Assembly: GCA_025936675.1 (NCBI GenBank)
Contig: JAICSX010000076.1
Coordinates: forward strand, 1-6,291
Origin: Sphingomonas sp.
GTDB lineage: Bacteria; Pseudomonadota; Alphaproteobacteria; Sphingomonadales; Sphingomonadaceae
Length of the DNA stretch: 6,291 bases
Direction of reading: 5' to 3'
The translations under genes were made by a program, and so were the position numbers. This document shows, one piece after another, positions 4,827-6,291 of the stretch. The notes below the pieces were generated by a model, which made no database searches, was not told the DNA's origin, and saw nothing but the letters and a program-made list of their open reading frames with translations. The number at the start of each line of letters is the position of its first letter. Position 1 is the first letter of the stretch.

Positions 4827-5396
4827 ATGAGCGTCTTCGAATATGTGTTCTCGCTCTACTCCTTGCTGCTCGGGCTAGCTCTGGCGCATCTGCTGAGCGG
4901 GCTTGCCAAGGTCGTGGAAGCCAATGGCAAGGTCCGGCTGGGCTGGCCGACCGCGCTTCTGGCGTTACTCATGATGTCCAGTCTGACGATCTTCTGGGAG
5001 ATCGCCTGGCGGGCACGCGACGCTGTGCCGGACAATTCGGCCGCACTCTTTGCATCGCTGGTCATTTGCAGCCTGCTGTACTTCGCAGCCGTCCTGGTCT
5101 TGCCCAGCGATCCAGCTCGACGCGGCGATTTGGATGACCATTTCTTCGCCGAGAAAGGGAAGGTGCTCGGGTGCCTGCTCGTCGCGAACATCCTGGCCTA
5201 CGGATCGCGGTACGCGCTGATGGGCTGGAAAAGCTTCTCTTACTTCAGCTGGGCGGATTGGGCTGAGCTTTCGCTGTTCCTGGCTGGTTGCGCCGCCGGC
5301 ATCTTCGTGAATGCGCGGAGGCCGATCATCGCGATCCTGGCGGTTCTTCTGTTTCTGAACTTGCTCGACCCGGTTTCAACTTTGTTGGAGCGCTAG
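4827..5396 (+). CDS. Six-helix membrane protein, unknown function (paralog of the 4105-4713 product)
   Basis: A 189-residue integral membrane protein. Predicted helices lie at about residues 4-30, 42-60, 72-92, 112-131, 139-160 and 165-182. Possible starts are TTG 4815, ATG 4824 and ATG 4827. ATG 4827 is preferred because GGGGGG at 4817-4822 then sits 4 nt away and because it gives the gapless N-terminal alignment with the neighbour (SVFEYVFSLYSLLLGLALAH against DSFTYFVAFYSLILGLGLTE). The soluble loop around 94-112 is acidic and basic (PSDPARRGDLDDHFFAEKGK) and is one of the best conserved parts of the pair. It is transcribed away from its paralog and converges with the gene at 5442-6107. No enzyme motif is seen. 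Confidence 0.87.
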   Translation: MSVFEYVFSLYSLLLGLALAHLLSGLAKVVEANGKVRLGWPTALLALLMMSSLTIFWEIAWRARDAVPDNSAALFASLVICSLLYFAAVLVLPSDPARRGDLDDHFFAEKGKVLGCLLVANILAYGSRYALMGWKSFSYFSWADWAELSLFLAGCAAGIFVNARRPIIAILAVLLFLNLLDPVSTLLER

Positions 5397-5441
5397 GCTG
5401 AGGACGGCAGTTGGCAGCTGGCAAGGTGAAGGTGCCTGTTG
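5397..5441. other. Short gap between convergent genes
   Basis: Forty-five bases separate two convergent stop codons. The sequence is rich in GGCAGTTGGCAGCTGGCAAG-type short direct repeats but has no strong stem followed by a T-run on either strand, so no rho-independent terminator can be named. The intergenic repeat family is absent. Confidence 0.4.
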
Positions 5442-6107
5442 CTAGCCTTGCAGTGGCCGGCACAGCCGATGCACGTCGACGCGAACCGGCACTCCCGCCG
5501 GGTCGGCCTCGACGCCAAGCTGGTCGAGCCGGACCAGCAACGAGCGGCCGTTCGTCTCGCGACCCGCGAGATGCAGCCTCGCGCTCGCAACCTCGCGCTC
5601 GATCCCGGCGCGGACCTCCGGCCGGTCGGCGCTTGCCAGCGTCGCGGCGAGATCGGTCCAGCTCCGCTGCTCGTCGAACAAATAGCGCTGCTCGTTGGCG
5701 ATGGCGTCGTACGTCTCAGCGTATTTCAGCTGCTCGTTCAGCGAAAAGTGCCCCGCTGTCGGGCTGGTCTTCGTTATATCCCATGTGCTCGTGTGGTAAT
5801 TCCACAGGAGAGGCTGATCGGCATTGGCGATCCGCGCGCCGGCGGGTGCCGTCGCGGCCCAGCGCAGGATCGCGTCGAGGCGCACGTTCATGCAGCTGTC
5901 CTGCGCAAGATTGACCTCCAGCCGCTTCCGATCGATGCCGAGCTCGGAGCGCATCGCCTGCCGCGTTTGCGAGACGCTTTCCCGCCAGTGAATGGACTCG
6001 ACCACCTGCTCGGCGCCGAGCGCGATCAACACGCCGAGCACGATGATCCCGACCTCGCCAGCGAACGCGCGCCAGCCGTGCAGCGGTTTGGGAAGGTGGA
6101 CGTGCAT
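5442..6107 (-). CDS. Single-helix membrane-anchored protein of unknown function (paralog of 1-230)
   Basis: A complete 221-residue protein. The N-terminal 18 residues contain PKPLHGWR (6-13) and are followed by one hydrophobic helix at about 19-33 (VGIIVLGVLIALGAE). Positive charges before the helix predict an N-in, C-out bitopic protein with about 185 periplasmic residues. Residues 38-70 are strongly charged and probably helical. Later segments include WNYHTSTWD (102-110), YDAIANEQRYLFDEQRSW (133-150) and a charged helix around 160-195. Cys72, shared with the paralog, and Cys216 could pair in the periplasm. The ATG at 6107 is supported by the paralog, whose alignment begins at the same residue. 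No good ribosome binding site is seen immediately upstream. I know of no established function for the family. Confidence 0.88.
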   Translation of the reverse strand: MHVHLPKPLHGWRAFAGEVGIIVLGVLIALGAEQVVESIHWRESVSQTRQAMRSELGIDRKRLEVNLAQDSCMNVRLDAILRWAATAPAGARIANADQPLLWNYHTSTWDITKTSPTAGHFSLNEQLKYAETYDAIANEQRYLFDEQRSWTDLAATLASADRPEVRAGIEREVASARLHLAGRETNGRSLLVRLDQLGVEADPAGVPVRVDVHRLCRPLQG

Positions 6108-6291
6108 CTAAGCCGTTCCCGCCCGGGGGAGCAGCGGCTCGCAGAACTCGCGAGGCGGTGTCGAGATATCGCTCGCAAATCTGCCGAAGCTCGGTCGAAG
6201 CCCGAGGGTCGCCGTATCCGTCCGAAAGTCATGTTGATCCCCAACTATCAAACGATCGAGCGTCCTCGCTCGGAAGATTAGCTCGTCAAGG
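6108..6291. other. Upstream region of the 5442-6107 gene; no gene identified
   Basis: No convincing coding sequence occurs in these 184 bases. The part next to the gene shares TTCTG with the leader of the 1-230 paralog at exactly the same distance (39 nt) from the start codon, and CGGCTKAG directly before both ATGs, so the leaders may also be paralogous. Near the right end, CGAGCG (6257-6262) and CGCTCG (6267-6272) form a 6-bp hairpin with loop TCCT; on the minus strand it is followed by ATCGTTT, a weak terminator-like tail that could end a gene beyond the window. Confidence 0.4.

Noticed and set aside
4804..5137. Plus-strand frame starting at the ATG at 4804, overlapping the start of the 4827 gene
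   Set aside because: It has no ribosome binding site, loses protein-like character after a short hydrophobic stretch, and competes with a frame confirmed by paralogy.
6257..6272. Hairpin near the right edge as a definite rho-independent terminator
   Set aside because: The stem is only 6 bp and the T-tract is interrupted (ATCGTTT on the minus strand); the gene it would serve is outside the window.

Overview
The window looks like chromosomal DNA of a high-GC alphaproteobacterium, most likely a sphingomonad (Sphingomonas/Erythrobacter-like). Three things point there: codon use rich in G and C, the family of short dispersed repeats built around AATGGGTCGAAAGC, and a protein family starting M-H-x-H-x-PKPLHGWR followed by one membrane helix. 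The last two are recalled as sphingomonad-type and were not checked against any database. There are no rRNA, tRNA, CRISPR, transposase, phage or integrase genes.

Layout. (1) 1-230, minus: 5' part of a single-helix membrane-anchored protein of unknown function, cut by the window edge. (2) 342-770, minus: a secreted DUF4431 protein. (3) 927-1415, plus: a small multi-helix membrane protein, the only plus-strand gene in the left two thirds. (4) 1489-1971 and 2059-2559, minus: two unrelated small proteins, each with four predicted helices. (5) 2640-3992, minus: a secreted S41-family serine peptidase with an extra C-terminal domain, the only gene here with a clear enzymatic assignment. (6) 4105-4713 (minus) and 4827-5396 (plus): a divergent pair of six-helix membrane proteins that are clear paralogs of each other. 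(7) 5442-6107, minus: a full-length paralog of the truncated gene at 1-230.

Every gap between 231 and 4104 holds a copy of one repeat, four full or nearly full (about 60 bp) and two half copies, all in the same orientation. The repeat has a nested design: short outer inverted ends, a hairpin in the middle, and a 13-bp direct repeat in each arm. It sits with near-constant geometry, 1-2 nt from the stop codon of one minus-strand gene and 26-27 nt from the start codon of the next. The gaps between 4714 and 6291 lack it.

How the genes work together: no metabolic pathway is visible. Every product is predicted to be exported or membrane-bound, so this reads as an accessory block of envelope proteins, mostly of unknown function, separated by repeats that may act as terminators and may donate promoter parts. 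I see no convincing new defence or biosynthetic system. The most interesting signals are the repeat architecture and spacing, the divergent paralog pair, and a leader sequence shared by two unrelated genes.
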